Below the pieces are notes generated by a model. The model did no database searches, was not told the DNA's origin, and saw only the letters and a list, made by a program, of their open reading frames with translations. Below, piece by piece: positions 13,172-25,779 of a stretch of DNA of 64,000 bases. The translations under genes and the position numbers were made by a program. Numbering within the stretch: position 1 is the first letter of the stretch; every line of letters begins with the position of its first letter. The stretch comes from Ciona intestinalis (lineage: Eukaryota; Chordata; Ascidiacea; Phlebobranchia; Cionidae), in the NCBI RefSeq assembly GCF_000224145.3, contig NC_020171.2:693391-757390 (forward strand). The letters run 5' to 3'.

Positions 13172-13662
13172 TGTTGTTAAACAACTTCAAGGTACAAAAA
13201 TAACGCATTTCTTAACACGATTGTAACGAACCGATTTTTTGGCTAATTGTTACAAATAGATTCTTACGGTTACGGTCACGTATACCATCAGTCAGACCAA
13301 CTGTTCATTAAAACCAATTACGGCAATTTTCTCAAGCGAAACCCGCAGCGATTTTGTATATTAGAAATTAAATTAAATCCTTTGAGCTATAATTTATCCG
13401 TCGACTTATTTACCCCATGCAAAGTATTGACCCACTTTCTACAGCTCGTGTCCTTTCAAGCATAGGATTTAGGTTAGGCGGTACAATAGAGGATTAAGTT
13501 AAGATGTTTGCATGGAAAACTATATGCTTAAAGGCGTCCCATTAAAAATAACTGTGGGATTGAATTAATGAATGAATGAATAAATGCAGTTTTATCTTTT
13601 CGTGGCTCGAGTTAATGAATGAGTTAATAAAAAAATGCATGTAATTTATTTAATAAGGTAAT

Positions 13663-13770
13663 GAATCGATGAATGTATGTAACTTGTTTTTATCGACGCG
13701 TGAGGGGAATACAGTAGTTAAAACACAAGTGTTTTGTTCCATACACCTCCTGTCCTGTTACTAGCCATGG
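13663..13770 (-). repeat. SINE tail fragment, minus orientation
   Basis: Reads ATGTAACTTGTTTTTATCGA, then GTGTTTTGTTCCATACACCT, matching the SINE tail but ending before the head. Confidence 0.5.
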
Positions 13771-14904
13771 GCAGCAAAACCGTATCGCAAAAAGTAACTT
13801 AACCATTTAAACCAACAATCCAATTGTATTTAAAAATACCAAGGCGTTCAAATTGCTTACATTGCAATTTAGCAAGTACTTTTAATATCCTGGACAGGAG
13901 ACCATTTATAAAATTATCGACCATGTTATTAAACTGAACGTTATGTTAGACGTATAATTGAGAGAGACCACGGTAGTTGTAACCGCTGATATAATGACAA
14001 CGTTCTGTATTGTAAACGTGAGGTATGGCATTCTGGGAAAGTTAGAACGACAACGAAAATGTAGGCCTTTGATGACCAGAATATCTGTACAGACAAATTG
14101 GGAAAACGTAATCTGTTTGAACTGTATTTTTAGGGTAGTGATCTTTTGTGAAAAAATGATCCGTTTGACCACTACTTAGGGGTATTGGTCCAACTCCGTC
14201 TTAAATCCTGGATCCGTATTTTGCCAAAATCTTATATATCAGTACGACAAAGCTATATTAGGAGTTTACTGATGTCGCGTAATAGTTTGTACACTTTTGT
14301 ATACAAATAGTCAAGATGAATGTAACGATACTATTTTCGTACAAAACTATACAGTTGTTTAGTTTTCTCGGTTTATGTTTCCTTTCATCAGGTCACTGGT
14401 GCTTCTTGTTTGAGTAGGCACCTATATATTTTGTTGTTCTACTTTTTCGAGTTTGTAAATTACCGGTTTGGGGTAAAATGGGGCTTTAAAGGGCTTTAAA
14501 GGGCTGGAAAGCCAAGTTGGCGTTAGAAGGGATTCGTACAAATATAAGATCCCCAGATAAGCTATAATAATCAGTTTTATAAACTTCTGACAGTGAAGAT
14601 GGTATTAGTATTTTAAAAAGAAAATGGAATGAATACAATTGTCATATATTTTGGCTATTGCTTGTATTAAAGCTGACTACAAAATCTGTATTTTTAAATG
14701 CACCTATATTTCAAAACGTTTAAAACATAATGCAAATTTGGGAGTTTAAAAAGGTTAAGAACCACTGAGATGAACCAATGACTAAATGACGGGACTGTTC
14801 GGCCATTAAAAGGAATTGGTTTATCTATATACCAGGCAGAGTATACATACATAGTTCTTCGAACCTGTAGGCTAAGTGTGTCTTTCGTAGAAGCTGTCTG
14901 CAGG

Positions 14905-15005
14905 ACGATTGGTTATAACTGCAAAGACAGTCGTTATGACACGGTTGTTCTGTTTTCTACACCTCGTGGTCGCCTATGACTTACCACATATGTAAATTGG
15001 AGGCA
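14905..15005 (-). repeat. SINE tail fragment, minus orientation
   Basis: Contains AGACAGTCGTTATGACACGG and TTCTACACCTCGTGGTCGCC, then CTTACCACATATGTAA. Confidence 0.55.
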
Positions 15006-15576
15006 ATTATATTTTTGGAACTTTTTTTCCTTATAAAAAGGCGCGAGCTTAACGAGTTTACTAGACGTATTAATAACGCCCGTTCTATTCTCTATCTGTG
15101 GGTGTAAAAAAACTTAACTTTTACATATAGAATTCAGCAGGTAATCAAATTTACGTTAGTAATTCTGGGTGTAAAGTGTCTATTTGCACTACGGACAAAA
15201 TGCGCAAACTCCAACTGCGCAGATAAAAAAAATCACCGTTTTCGCGCCAGCAGACTCCAGACTTAATTTCATGTTAACGCCTTTTGCAAAAGTTGTCAAA
15301 TTTGGCGATAACTCTTCGGGAGTCGCAACTGCAGATAGACCGGCGGTGATCGATAGCATACTGCGGTTATAAGCATCTGTTAAAAGGTTGGCACGTGTTC
15401 GCAGTAGTCCTGTTTCTTAAACATGAGCTGTATGTGATAAGAAAGGGGGGGATTTAAAAACTGCCAAAACGGTTTCAAATTTTTTCAACAGCGTTGTAAT
15501 ACACATTGTTAAATTTTTACTTGGGCTGGCGACTATCTGCACATACGTAAATCGTTTTTCTAACCGCTTAATATAA

Positions 15577-15764
15577 GTACTGTATGATAAGATGGACACC
15601 TTTTGCACACATTATCCAAATATCCTGATCGTGTTTTTAACAATTAACAATGGTCTGAGCAACGCGATGATATGGTTTTATAATTCTTGATTGTTCTTTG
15701 TTTACTACTAAATGGTACGGGAAAAGAGAATGAAAAGGTATACCATCTTCTCCTAACCTACTTT
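15577..15764 (-). mobile_element. MITE copy, minus orientation
   Basis: Left end GTACTGTATGATAAGATGGA, core TTTAACAATTAACAA and TTGTTTACTACTAAATGG, right end CCATCTTCTCCTAACCTACT. Confidence 0.75.
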
Positions 15765-17367
15765 AAATTCTTATAAGACCTAAATTTTCTAACCTAAAAT
15801 GCCCACATTTTTGTTTCACAGGAATATATACATTTGTTCTCACATTATATTGTGTGTTATACAACAGGAAAAATAATCAAATTTACAGTTGACTATTCTA
15901 TTGCATTACGTAAACAAAAAACATTAATTAAAATAATAAAAAGGGCAAGTCTAACTAAGTTAGTTTCAAATAATAAATACCTTACCTCAAGTCAGAAAGG
16001 TAAATGCTTAAACTAATTAAACCTTCTTATTAAACGGGAAGTATCAAATTCTAATCAAGCTTTTTGAGGGACGTATGGGTTTTAACTTTAGCGCGCTTTT
16101 ACACAGGACTAATGCATGTTTACTTGCGTGCTATGGCGTAACAGGCGTACACAACTTTAATCTGTTAGGGTTAGGCAGTTGTTTATGATTACTATAATCA
16201 AAGCTCGCTTGTTATGTATTGAGAAAATCGCTTTGTTTTTGTACAGTGTGCTAGATATGGGTATATCAACAAAAGGAATACGAATATAAGCGCAGTCGGT
16301 CGATAGCTGCATATAGTTCTACACTGGCACATTTAGGCTATTCACAATAGGGAGTATAAACCGTAAACTGAAATGTACAGACAGCATGTTTGTATAATAG
16401 GAATTATGTACAGTCAGATGTCAGCGAATATCTCGCTTATCACGATTTTTCTTCGCTAATCATTGCAAAAGAGAAATAAAGCGGCTTACAGAGAAGGAAA
16501 GAAGTTTTAAGTTACACCCGTGCGGTATTTAAATTGGGTTGCACGTGTAGATTATAGTTCTCGAGGAGTTAAAACGTATTGCTTTGTAGTAAACATAAGT
16601 AAAGCTGTAAGAGTAGCTGCTTTCTGTGAATTAATACACTTATGTAGCAATAAAGGGTAATGCATTACAGAGAATTTTGAAAGCTAGAAAGTGTATAGAA
16701 TATTAAAGTATTCTTTTGGACTCTGTACTGTCAATGTAATTAAGAGTACATAGCATTCGCCTGTAAGAGAGAACTCATGTGACCTGCGATGCGTCTTGCC
16801 CAGCGTGTGCCAGAATCTCCTTTTGTGTGAAGTCACAAAAGATCAAAACAGCGAATTAGGGCAACGCTTTTGGGAGTCTTTTATTCAAATAACACGTCAA
16901 AAGGCAGCTAAGCTTAGTTTTAAAGCAAATTTGCGTGGTCCGTCGTTTGGGATTTGCGTAGAAACGTATTTATAACTTTTGTGGCGACTGTTTATTATTT
17001 CCCAGCGCGCTTGCTTAAAGGCGAGTTACACACATTGTAAAAGCTCACAGCGACGTTCACATTCTTTACCAGCGCTGTAGTATAAGTTCCAATTCCCATA
17101 ACGGCAAAATCTACGGAGCGCTTATAGATTAATGCGCAGATTTTGCAACCTAGTGTAAAACCGCGGTTTCGCGTACAGGTTTTCTAGCCAGATGCGAAAT
17201 AACCGCATTATCAATCCGGCGTTGTTTTCATTATCAAGACCAGCTTTGCGGGTATAAGTTGGTTTTTACCACAGTGTTGATACTGGCTGCTACTTTATTC
17301 TAAAATTAGCGAAACCCGTAATTTAATGTACACGTATTATGCAATAGCGTTTAAAATTTATAAAAAT

Positions 17368-17561
17368 GTGGGGGAGATAAGATACCTTTAGCACATAATA
17401 TTAATATATCCTGATCGTGTTAGCACATAATATTAATATACCCTGATCGTGTTTTAAACAATCAACAACGGTATACGGGAGTTGTGAGTAATCGATTTTA
17501 CAATTCTTTGAATGTTCTTTGTTTGCTACCAAATGGGACAACAAAATAAAATGAAAAGCTG
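17368..17561 (-). mobile_element. MITE copy with internal duplication
   Basis: Has the left end GTGGGGGAGATAAG and the core. A block of about 33 bp beginning AGCACATAATATTAATATA is repeated directly (near 17388 and 17421). The right terminal repeat is missing. Confidence 0.7.
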
Positions 17562-18094
17562 AAATTTCAAACTAATATGAAACTTTTTAAATCTCTCGTC
17601 TCCATAGCGATGAATGCAAATTTTCGCAATCGGATTGATAGACACGTGATTAAAACCAACCAATCAGTGCGACGAATTCTTATCGGCGTTTTTTCTCTGC
17701 CTTTTTTCTTTTAATAGCGCTTCCGCTCAGACCGATCATTTGGGAATAGTTGTTGTCGCGTCTTGAGTCAAAAGATCATCGTTGTGTTGGAGACAACTGG
17801 TACCAGCAATTTGTGGGTTTTAAAAGTAGAGAAATACGGAGATTTCGGTTTCTATGTGCTGGTATATACAGCAAGGGTTAGATCGTTCGCGCAGAGTAGG
17901 ATGTGGTTACATTGTTCGATTACTCAGAGTCTGAAAGGATTTAACTTAGAGCGAGTTTAGAATTTACACACGCGTAGGTTTGAGCGCTCTATTCTGTTAC
18001 TTCTAGTCCTTAATTGATCTTAACATTTTCAGAAATTTGTAAACGAAATTTGACTCTTATTGTAAAGAAAACTGAAGTAACTCGATCAAGCACC

Positions 18095-21000
18095 ATGTGG
18101 CATCTTTTAGAAAAGATTTCTGAACAGGTACGGCATTTATTGTTCGTTTTTGACTTCTTGATTCGCTGTATCGTTTAACCAGTTAATTAAAATTGAATTT
18201 GCGTCTTTGGACTACGACTTTATGGCTCCTTTTCGACCATGTATTTAGAAGATTTTAGCAATACTATATACTCTCAGGTATTTGCTTTATTAAAGCGTTT
18301 TTGCCAATGTCTGCAGGCGTTTACAAAATGTGTATTAGCGCTGTTTATCTAATCTCCATCAGCGCATTACTGCTCCGAGTTAGGCCTGTTTAGGTATTGT
18401 TTTAAGTAGTTTTATGGCTCCCAAGCATTAATTAATATTGTTTTTTTAGGTGACCAAATACAGTACTTTCCTCGGGCAGCTGTGGTACATTCTTGTTTTC
18501 GTATTCAGACTGATTGTAGTCGTAACGATCGGCGGCGCAGGTATTTAAATCATACGTTTTAAACATTACAGCTTCATATTTATAATTGCCATTTCGAGAA
18601 TCTAAATTAACTTATAATTGGCTAGCAATCAAACACTACCAAAGGCTTTATATTTATTTCGTTTATATTTTTTAAACCATTTCGGTTTCTTCAAAAAACT
18701 TTTAATATTACGTAAATGCCTCAACGTAGCGTTAGAGCGGTATGTTTATTAACACGGTTTCGGCGACAAGGTAATTATAGGTTGCTGTCTCGTCGCATGT
18801 ACAATTTACCTGCCGTAGGCTAATTGTACGACACGACCTAGTCTAGATAATGACGTGTGCATTCGAAAATGGCTTCGCCTTTTCCTTCGTGTTCATATTA
18901 TAGTTTCCTTTTACGGTTCGTGGTCCTTTTTTAGTCACACACGCCCATAGCCCTTGCTCCATTAATAAAACAACCTAGTTTTGTTTTTATTGTGTTTAAG
19001 TTTTGGTCATTAAAACCGGGTTCTTTTATATGATGTAGGTAAAGTACTGTGGGGTAAGATAGACACCGTTAGCGCGAAATGTCCAACATTTTTAAATAGT
19101 CTTTAAACAATTACAAACGATATTTTAAAGAGTCCATACGATACCTAATTCTGAAATTGTTGTTTGTTTACTACCAAATGGAAAGATAAATACAGTGAAA
19201 ACATGGGCCAACTTAACCTCACCTACTATACGTATCAATAGATATTAGATAGTATATTACAGTCGTAGTGTATAAAAAGCGATTGAAATTCAATTAAAAT
19301 GTGGGACGTCTGTATAGGCGGAAACGTATTTCGGCACTCTCTTGTATCGCACACAGAACCAAATTAAACAAAACGACGTTCGTTGTCTTACCACAATTCT
19401 CTCAAATGCTTTTAAAATTGGCGACCTAAAATCGAATTGCGTTTTGTGAGTTTGAAACAATTCAATTGAACTTCAAGGCATATTTGGAATACCGCAAGCA
19501 AATGTAGACCAAAAGCACACGAATTATATATATCACAACACTTGCTTAAATTAAATTAAACTTTATTTTAGGTTAAAACATTCCTTTATACATAACACAT
19601 ATAGTAGGTTGGGGTATAAGCTGGTTTTATTTTCCTTTATCTTCCCATTTGGTAGGAAACAATAAATATGTAACGTATCTATGCGATTGTTACAATTTTA
19701 AAACCCCATTATTAAATATGGATAATATGTGCTAACGGTTTTCATCTTACATTACATTACTATATTACTAAAAGGAAATTTATGCGATTTTAATCTTTAT
19801 TCGTGTTACGCATTCCTGCATAATTACACTTTAAACATCTTTTCCGCGTTTTAAGTCACATTTCACGCTCAGCGTACATTCGTAGTTTACTTAGCACGAC
19901 TAGTAAGTGTGAATAGCCGCCAAAATAGGTCAACCACTTTATTCCAGCCAAAAGTAAGCTACCCCGTTGGGAATGAGGAATTTTCAAGCACCAAATAATC
20001 TTTACCGGTTTCCTTTGCTTTCAGTTTGAACAGTTTGAAACTTATTATACAGTAGGGTCGGGGAAGATGCGACACCTTTTAAATCTATTTTCTTGTCCTA
20101 TTCAGTTAAAACAAAGTACATTCAAGGAATTATAAAACCTATCCTCACGACTCCCATAGACCGTTGTTAGTTGTTTAAAATACGATCAGGATATTTGAAT
20201 ATATGTGCTGAAAGTGTCCCATCTTTCTCCAGCCTACTATATGTATCGAAATAAATCAATATAAACACACGGCTTTATAATAAAGCAATATAAAGGGATA
20301 TTATAATCTTTAAAACTGAACATAGAGCTTGTATAAAATATTTGACACATGATATTTTTAGTAGCAGTTTCTGATAAAAATTCCTACAAAGTTTTGTTTT
20401 TTTTAAACTGTATATATTTTTGTTCGTGTATTTAAAACCCAGTAAATGTTATACTTTATTCCGCACTCTAATAGATAGATCATTGCTTCGTAAATCAACT
20501 ACAAAGCTTTTAAAAGCCATTAAAATCGAAGAGCGTTTCGGTATTAAATTTCACATCGTATAAAGAACCACAGCGTAACAAACAACAAGAACGCTTATTC
20601 AAAGTAATAGCATATAAACTGTAAATAGCACGAAATAATTTTAAGTCTGTTTTCGATGAATATACATTTTGACGACGTCACCATGTACATTGTACTGTGG
20701 GGTAAAATAGGACACCTTTAGCACATAATATCCAAATATCCTGATCGTGTTTTAAACAAATAACAACGGTTTGTGGAAGTCGTGAGGATCCGGTTTAAAA
20801 TTATTTGAACGTTGTGTACTACCAAATGGAACGAGAAATAGAATAAAAAGACGTGACCTTTCCCCCCACCCTACTAAATATATATATACTTTGAAAATAT
20901 TGTTTATCCTGTTATATAGTATTGGACTTTTGTATGTCAGTCAGCTATTTTTTTGAGACTTAAGTTTTATAAAAGCTGACGTGTGTACGACCTTTGACCT

Positions 21001-24000
21001 AATTGGACGATGCATAGTTGGGATACGTTTGTGACGTCATGACTCATAACCTACGTGACGTCATGTGTTGGGTATAAATTGCATCATCATTATGACTTAT
21101 AGTTTAGTAATGCCTGAAGTATTATGACGTCATAAATGTTACCTTTCGTTGTGACACACACGGCGAAGGCCATTGGTTTAACTTTGTGGGCGTGTATATA
21201 AATTATGGGGGCGTGAAAACGTAGACAACTTTTCGTTTGGCGCATTTTATCCGTGCGTGTTTTAATTAAACGCGACTAATAATTAGAAGTTTTATATAAT
21301 CGGTTTGGTTTCTAACTCTAGGCGTTCGCTACACGAGCCTAATTGTAATATAACAAAGAAATTGAAAAAATAAGTATACTTGAAAACGCGAAAGTTATTT
21401 AAATCTCCCCTTTGAGTGGTTTCTTGAAATTTAGCTTTTAAAAGCACATCTTATACGACGTTGAAATAAAGCGAAAGCGTGTCTGAATGCGTTGAGAGCT
21501 TTTAAAAGTCGTTCTAAACGACGCTCTTCAGTAATTGTTATAAAACGCGTGGCCTTGTAACAAAGTCGTGTCTAATCGTTACGTCACAATCGCGTTGACG
21601 CGCTAACAATGGGTTACTGTGACGTATAACTGGTCAAGTCACTTCGCTAATTATGCTGTATCGTAATATCTCACTTTTAAACTGTTGCATGCTATTTATA
21701 TATATAGTACTATGAGGTAAGATGGGACACCGTTTGCACATAAATCCCATATTTCCTGACTGTTTTAAACAATTAACAACACTCTTTTTAAGGCGTAAAA
21801 ATATGGTTTTATAATTCTGTAAATATGTTTTGTTTACTAACAAATGGAACAAGGGAAAGAACCTTCTTACCCCACCCTACTATACTTTCATCCTATTCCG
21901 TTATTATTATTAAAACTACATTATGTGCGAATAATCAATTTAAAACATCTTTATTATTCTACAGTTTACGGTGATGAACAGTCTGCATTCAAATGTAGTA
22001 CAGATGTCGTCGGGTGCCAGAACATATGCTACAACCAATTCGCCAAGGTGTCCCATATGAGGTTTTGGGCGTTTCAGGTTAGTCTGTTGCGACATAATTA
22101 GATTGTGACGTCAGACAGCTCTATTGTTATAGAGCCGTCAGTTTAATGAAATAATAGTCGGATCATTTCAGTCTGTTAGAGCACGGTTATTAAATCGTTT
22201 GTCCGCTATGTTACAATTGTCATTGGGCTGTATATGATTACAAGTTACGTAGATTATTTCCGTTAAGTCTCAACGATTTTACCAAGCAATATAAAATTGG
22301 TCGGTTTTCTAATAGTCATTCAAAACATATAAAAAAATCTTCAAGTTAATCGAATTATAGTAGGTTGGGGTAAGATGGTCCATGTTCTCAGTCTGTTGCC
22401 TTGTCCCATTTGGTAGTAAACAAAGAATGATCACAGACTAATATAAATAAATATATCCTCACGACTTTAAAAATGTGCTGGTAACTGTTTAAAACACGAT
22501 CAGAAATATGCGATATAATGTAGGAACAATACCCATCTATACACCATAGTATAATATCATGAAAATATGTCAATTTCGCCTAAATTTAAAGTTAAAACGC
22601 ACGTAACCTAATACTGTGTATCTGCAGTTGCTGGCCGTCGCTACCCCGTCAGTATTCTTTCATTTCTACTCAATGTATATGTCTGGTGAAATTCAGAAGC
22701 TAAAAAATTCTGAAGATCATCTTCGACAACTAGAAGAAGCGGACCAGGATCATTTGCTACCGGTAAATATGGCTATGTTTTCTAACATTCTATTATATAT
22801 TGGTGAAGTCCTATAGCGAGGTATGAATTGGAATTTGGCTTCCAGGACACCGAGGTGGTACATTACCGCGCAATAGTCATTCTCTTTTATTGTCCCATTT
22901 TGTAGTAAACGAAAAACTTTTACAGAATTATGTAACCGTATTCCGCGATGGTAAAAAAACCTTGTTTATTGTAAACACTATCATGAAATATGGGAATTAG
23001 CTAACGATATCCCATCTTATCCCAATGTACTTTTTTACAGAAAAACGCTCAAGACGAGAAAGACTTCAAGAAAATGTCAAAACGTCGCAAGAGCATCGGG
23101 CACGTAAAAGTCCGAAAAATTTATTCTGGAAACGAATTGAAAGAGGTAGAGTCATAACTTATGTATGTTTATATCACACAAATGTATGTGTAAAAAATCC
23201 GAAAAAATAAATATAATTTAGATGTCCGCTGATCCATTTTAATTGGTATAGTATCTTTAAACACATACCAATAGGTAAATCTAAGCTATATTTCACTTTA
23301 TAGAGAACTAAATTTGTATATGCACGCTTTAGTAAAAAAATGAGTAAGTCAATGGACCCACTAATTTTTACATTCAAATATCATCTAGATTCCATACACC
23401 AACAAAATCCATTACGCATATTACTTGAGCATCATCATCCGTCTTATAATGGAAGGAGTTTTCATCTACATTGGCTACACCCTGTTTAAACTCATGGTGA
23501 GTAATAATAAAACTTATTTCTATACCTTACTCTCATGCGTTTTATTCATTTGTTAAAATGTGGCAATCTTAATTCAGTGTTAACCTATCAAACAGCTCTT
23601 CCGAAAATTTGTTCCAAATTTTATAACAGCCCACGCATATAGAAAGACTCCCAGACAACTGGTGTAAGTGCCAGCATTAACGAGTTACACTGACACATTA
23701 TTATTTGTCCAGAACTTCCGACCTCCTATTAAAATTGCTTTTGACAGACCGGAATGTAACGTGCCGAAAAGCTGTTGATATGTGTTTTTTTATACGTGGG
23801 AACAGTAGCTTATGTTATAAATATGTTAATAAAAAGTTTAATTGGTTTCTCTGAGCAAATTTATTGAAATAACATAAAAAACCAGCACAATAACAGTCGT
23901 TAAGAGTAAAACCCATTTTTAATACAAATGATAACCCATTTTTAATTTTCCTATTAATTTTTACCAAATTCGCTCTTTTTTTGTTAATTAAGATTTTTTC

Positions 24001-25779
24001 TTCAGGACCCCAAATGCCAACACACTCCCACAGACCCCATGTGTCCAGGCAGCAACAACCCAATTTACTTTTTATGGATAAGAGTGCCAGCAATGTACAA
24101 ATGCGAGGGTAATCCAGGAACTGACGTATACACAGCTTGTACCATGCACGTTAGAGATAATGGATTCGTTCCTTGCTTTGTGTCTCGACCTTATGTAAGT
24201 TGAATGAATAAATGTAATTTACTTTATCCTTGTGTGCGCGTGACATTTAGGCCAAAGTTGGCCCAATACGCAAGATGCAAACAACAATACAGTGGTACTG
24301 TATTCATTAACCTATTCCAATGCGAAATTTATATTATGTAATTTATCAACAGGAAAAGACCGTCTTTCTCTGTTACATGAGCATTCTAAGCGGAATTTGC
24401 TTCGTAATTTCAGCTCTCGAACTTGTTATTGTCTCAATTCGACGATTCTGGAAAAAACGCAAGCCCACCCACAAGTAAGTTTCCAATCTTTACAGAAAAA
24501 AATATAATAACTTTCGTTAAATGGATTTTTGCGGTAATTTTAATTTTAAACAAAGGATTAATTCCAAAACATACCTTGTCTGGAAATAATTGTGCTTTTA
24601 TTTCGTAAAATTACAAGTTTTACGATTAAGCACTTCTGTTTGAACTTTTATTTAAATCCGAAACCCTTTCTACATAATAAACGTTTTTTTTATTCTTTAC
24701 ACTTTTTTCAGGCATCTCTTCCGTAACAGCAGTAGCCGACCACGAAACGAGTCTGTATTTTATTCTACTGCCCCGACAGCTCCAAGCAAATACTTTGAGG
24801 AAGGAAATTTCTACCCATCTTTAGCTGTACCTGTCCGCATAGCGAACGGCAGTGAGTATGTAACAGAAATTGCCCGACGTTGTTCAGTTGCTATTTCAAA
24901 TCAAACTATTTCTTAATATTTTAAGCGATAACACGCTAATAACGACTGTCGTTGCCCCGCCACGCGAGGATTTAGAAGTTACATTCATTCATCATTTATT
25001 CAAATTAATAGCAGAGCATCGGCAACCCAAATTTTTGAACTAATATTAATAATAAATATAAGACTAGCAAGTAACAAACTATACAAGTAACTTGTGGGGA
25101 AAGTTAATATATGATCATTCACATTAAAGCGGTTTCCATAAAACCATCTAAGTTTCATTAAACTGTTAAGCTGTATGCATATAAATAGTTATCTATAGTA
25201 ACTGTATGCATATAAAAAATAACGTTTCTAACAGTTTAATATTATAATAACTAAAGAAAATGGTGACCTGTTTTTGGGTGGTACTTGCGGCTGAAAATTA
25301 TTGTTTTAAAGCACAACAAACTGATGCTCACTTTTCTCTGTTGTGTAAACATTTTTAATCTTTAAACTCTTGGCCTGTAAGCTATATGACAACTTTGGCC
25401 TAGAGCCATAAGCCTCGACAGTTTTATGCATAAAGTACTGTTGGCAACATTGAATACCGTTTGCACATAATTTTCCACATTTCCCGATCGTGTTTTTTAC
25501 AATTAAAAACGCTCTTTTAAAGATTCGCGAGCAATGGCCATGTAATTTGAATAGTCTTTATTTACTACCAAATGTAAATGGGTCAATGTGTCCTATTTAC
25601 GCCATCGTACTACCTTAACTTGGTTGGCGATTTTTTTAAAGCTGTTTTGTTTTCTAGAATACCAAGGGTACCAAAACAGCGACACAGCGACAAAGAGAGT
25701 CCAGATTCATGAGCAAGACCAACATAACTTGGAAAAGGAAAACATGTCCGAAACTGCATCAGTTAAAAGCTATGTTTAA
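18095..25779 (+). CDS. Connexin (gap-junction protein), 10 exons
   Basis: Gap-junction channel subunit with four membrane helices. Exons: 18095-18127, 18450-18540, 21965-22077, 22628-22762, 23041-23145, 23389-23496, 24006-24194, 24353-24474, 24712-24851, 25658-25779; the spliced length is 1158 nt, 385 aa, and all phases agree. Exon 1 gives MWHLLEKISEQ, exon 2 carries TM1, exon 3 the first loop with [10 protein letters not shown] and C-x6-C-x3-C (C52, C59, C63), exon 4 TM2, exon 5 a basic cytoplasmic loop, exon 6 TM3 with RLIMEGVFIYIGY, exon 7 the second loop ending CFVSRP, exon 8 EKTVFLC and TM4. The tail ends VKSYV, a PDZ-type ligand. The second loop is odd: cysteines at 199, 208, 228, 240 and 252 with C-x11-C-x11-C instead of C-x4/5-C-x5-C. 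Vertebrate connexins mostly have one coding exon. A paralog lies on the other strand, tail-to-tail. Intron 2 is 3.4 kb and full of MITEs. Confidence 0.93.
19044..19230 (-). mobile_element. MITE copy in connexin intron 2
   Basis: Left end GTACTGTGGGGTAAGATAGA, right end TAACCTCACCTACTATA; core TTGTTTACTACCAAATGG. Confidence 0.75.
19600..19766 (+). mobile_element. MITE copy in connexin intron 2
   Basis: Left end TATAGTAGGTTGGGGTATAA, core CATTTGGTAGGAAACAA; the right end is shortened to CATCTTACATTAC. Confidence 0.7.
20048..20242 (+). mobile_element. MITE copy in connexin intron 2
   Basis: Full copy: left end CAGTAGGGTCGGGGAAGATG, right end CCATCTTTCTCCAGCCTACT. Confidence 0.8.
20692..20878 (-). 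mobile_element. MITE copy in connexin intron 2
   Basis: Left end GTACTGTGGGGTAAAATAGG, core GATCGTGTTTTAAACAAATA, right end CCCCCCACCCTACTAAAT. Confidence 0.8.
21032..21132. promoter_or_regulatory. Three perfect TGACGTCA sites in connexin intron 2
   Basis: The CRE palindrome TGACGTCA occurs at 21032-21039, 21056-21063 and 21125-21132. CREB/ATF binding is established for this octamer; an intronic enhancer role for the connexin is inference. Confidence 0.4.
21705..21884 (-). mobile_element. MITE copy in connexin intron 2
   Basis: Left end GTACTATGAGGTAAGATGGG, right end TTACCCCACCCTACTATA, ending about 80 bases before exon 3. Confidence 0.8.
22356..22554 (+). mobile_element. MITE copy in connexin intron 3
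   Basis: Left end TATAGTAGGTTGGGGTAAGA, core CCATTTGGTAGTAAACAAAG; right end decayed (CCATCTATACACCATAGTAT). Confidence 0.7.
22880..23030 (+). mobile_element. MITE copy abutting connexin exon 5
   Basis: Core CATTTTGTAGTAAACGAAAA and right end CCATCTTATCCCAATGTAC are clear, the left end is decayed. It stops about 10 bases before the polypyrimidine tract and acceptor of exon 5 at 23041. Confidence 0.6.
24925..24990 (+). repeat. SINE tail fragment in connexin intron 9
   Basis: AACGACTGTCGTTGCCCCGC followed by CACGCGAGGATTTAGAAGTT and an ATTCATTCAT tail. Confidence 0.6.
25434..25614 (-). mobile_element. Degenerate MITE copy in connexin intron 9
   Basis: Left end AGTACTGTTGGCAACATTGA, core CCGATCGTGTTTTTTACAAT and TTTACTACCAAATG; ends eroded. 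Confidence 0.5.

Larger units (their letters stand above)
12253..18094. other. Gene-free stretch with MITE and SINE copies
   Basis: No exon recognised. It contains three MITE copies and two SINE pieces listed separately. The last few hundred bases before 18095 should hold the promoter and 5' UTR of the plus-strand connexin, but no clear core promoter is visible. Confidence 0.5.

Noticed and set aside
15184..15372. 62-codon plus-strand frame with an alanine-rich, protein-like composition
   Set aside because: No family resemblance found and no flanking exons; kept as unproven.
17763..17960. 65-codon frame just upstream of the connexin
   Set aside because: Lies in the probable 5' region; the connexin start at 18095 is supported by its paralog, and this frame has no partner near the other gene.
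23038..23145. Alternative frame of connexin exon 5 (rich in Arg/Glu)
   Set aside because: It needs a different phase; the phase-0 frame is the one conserved in the paralog (RRKxxIGxxKV).
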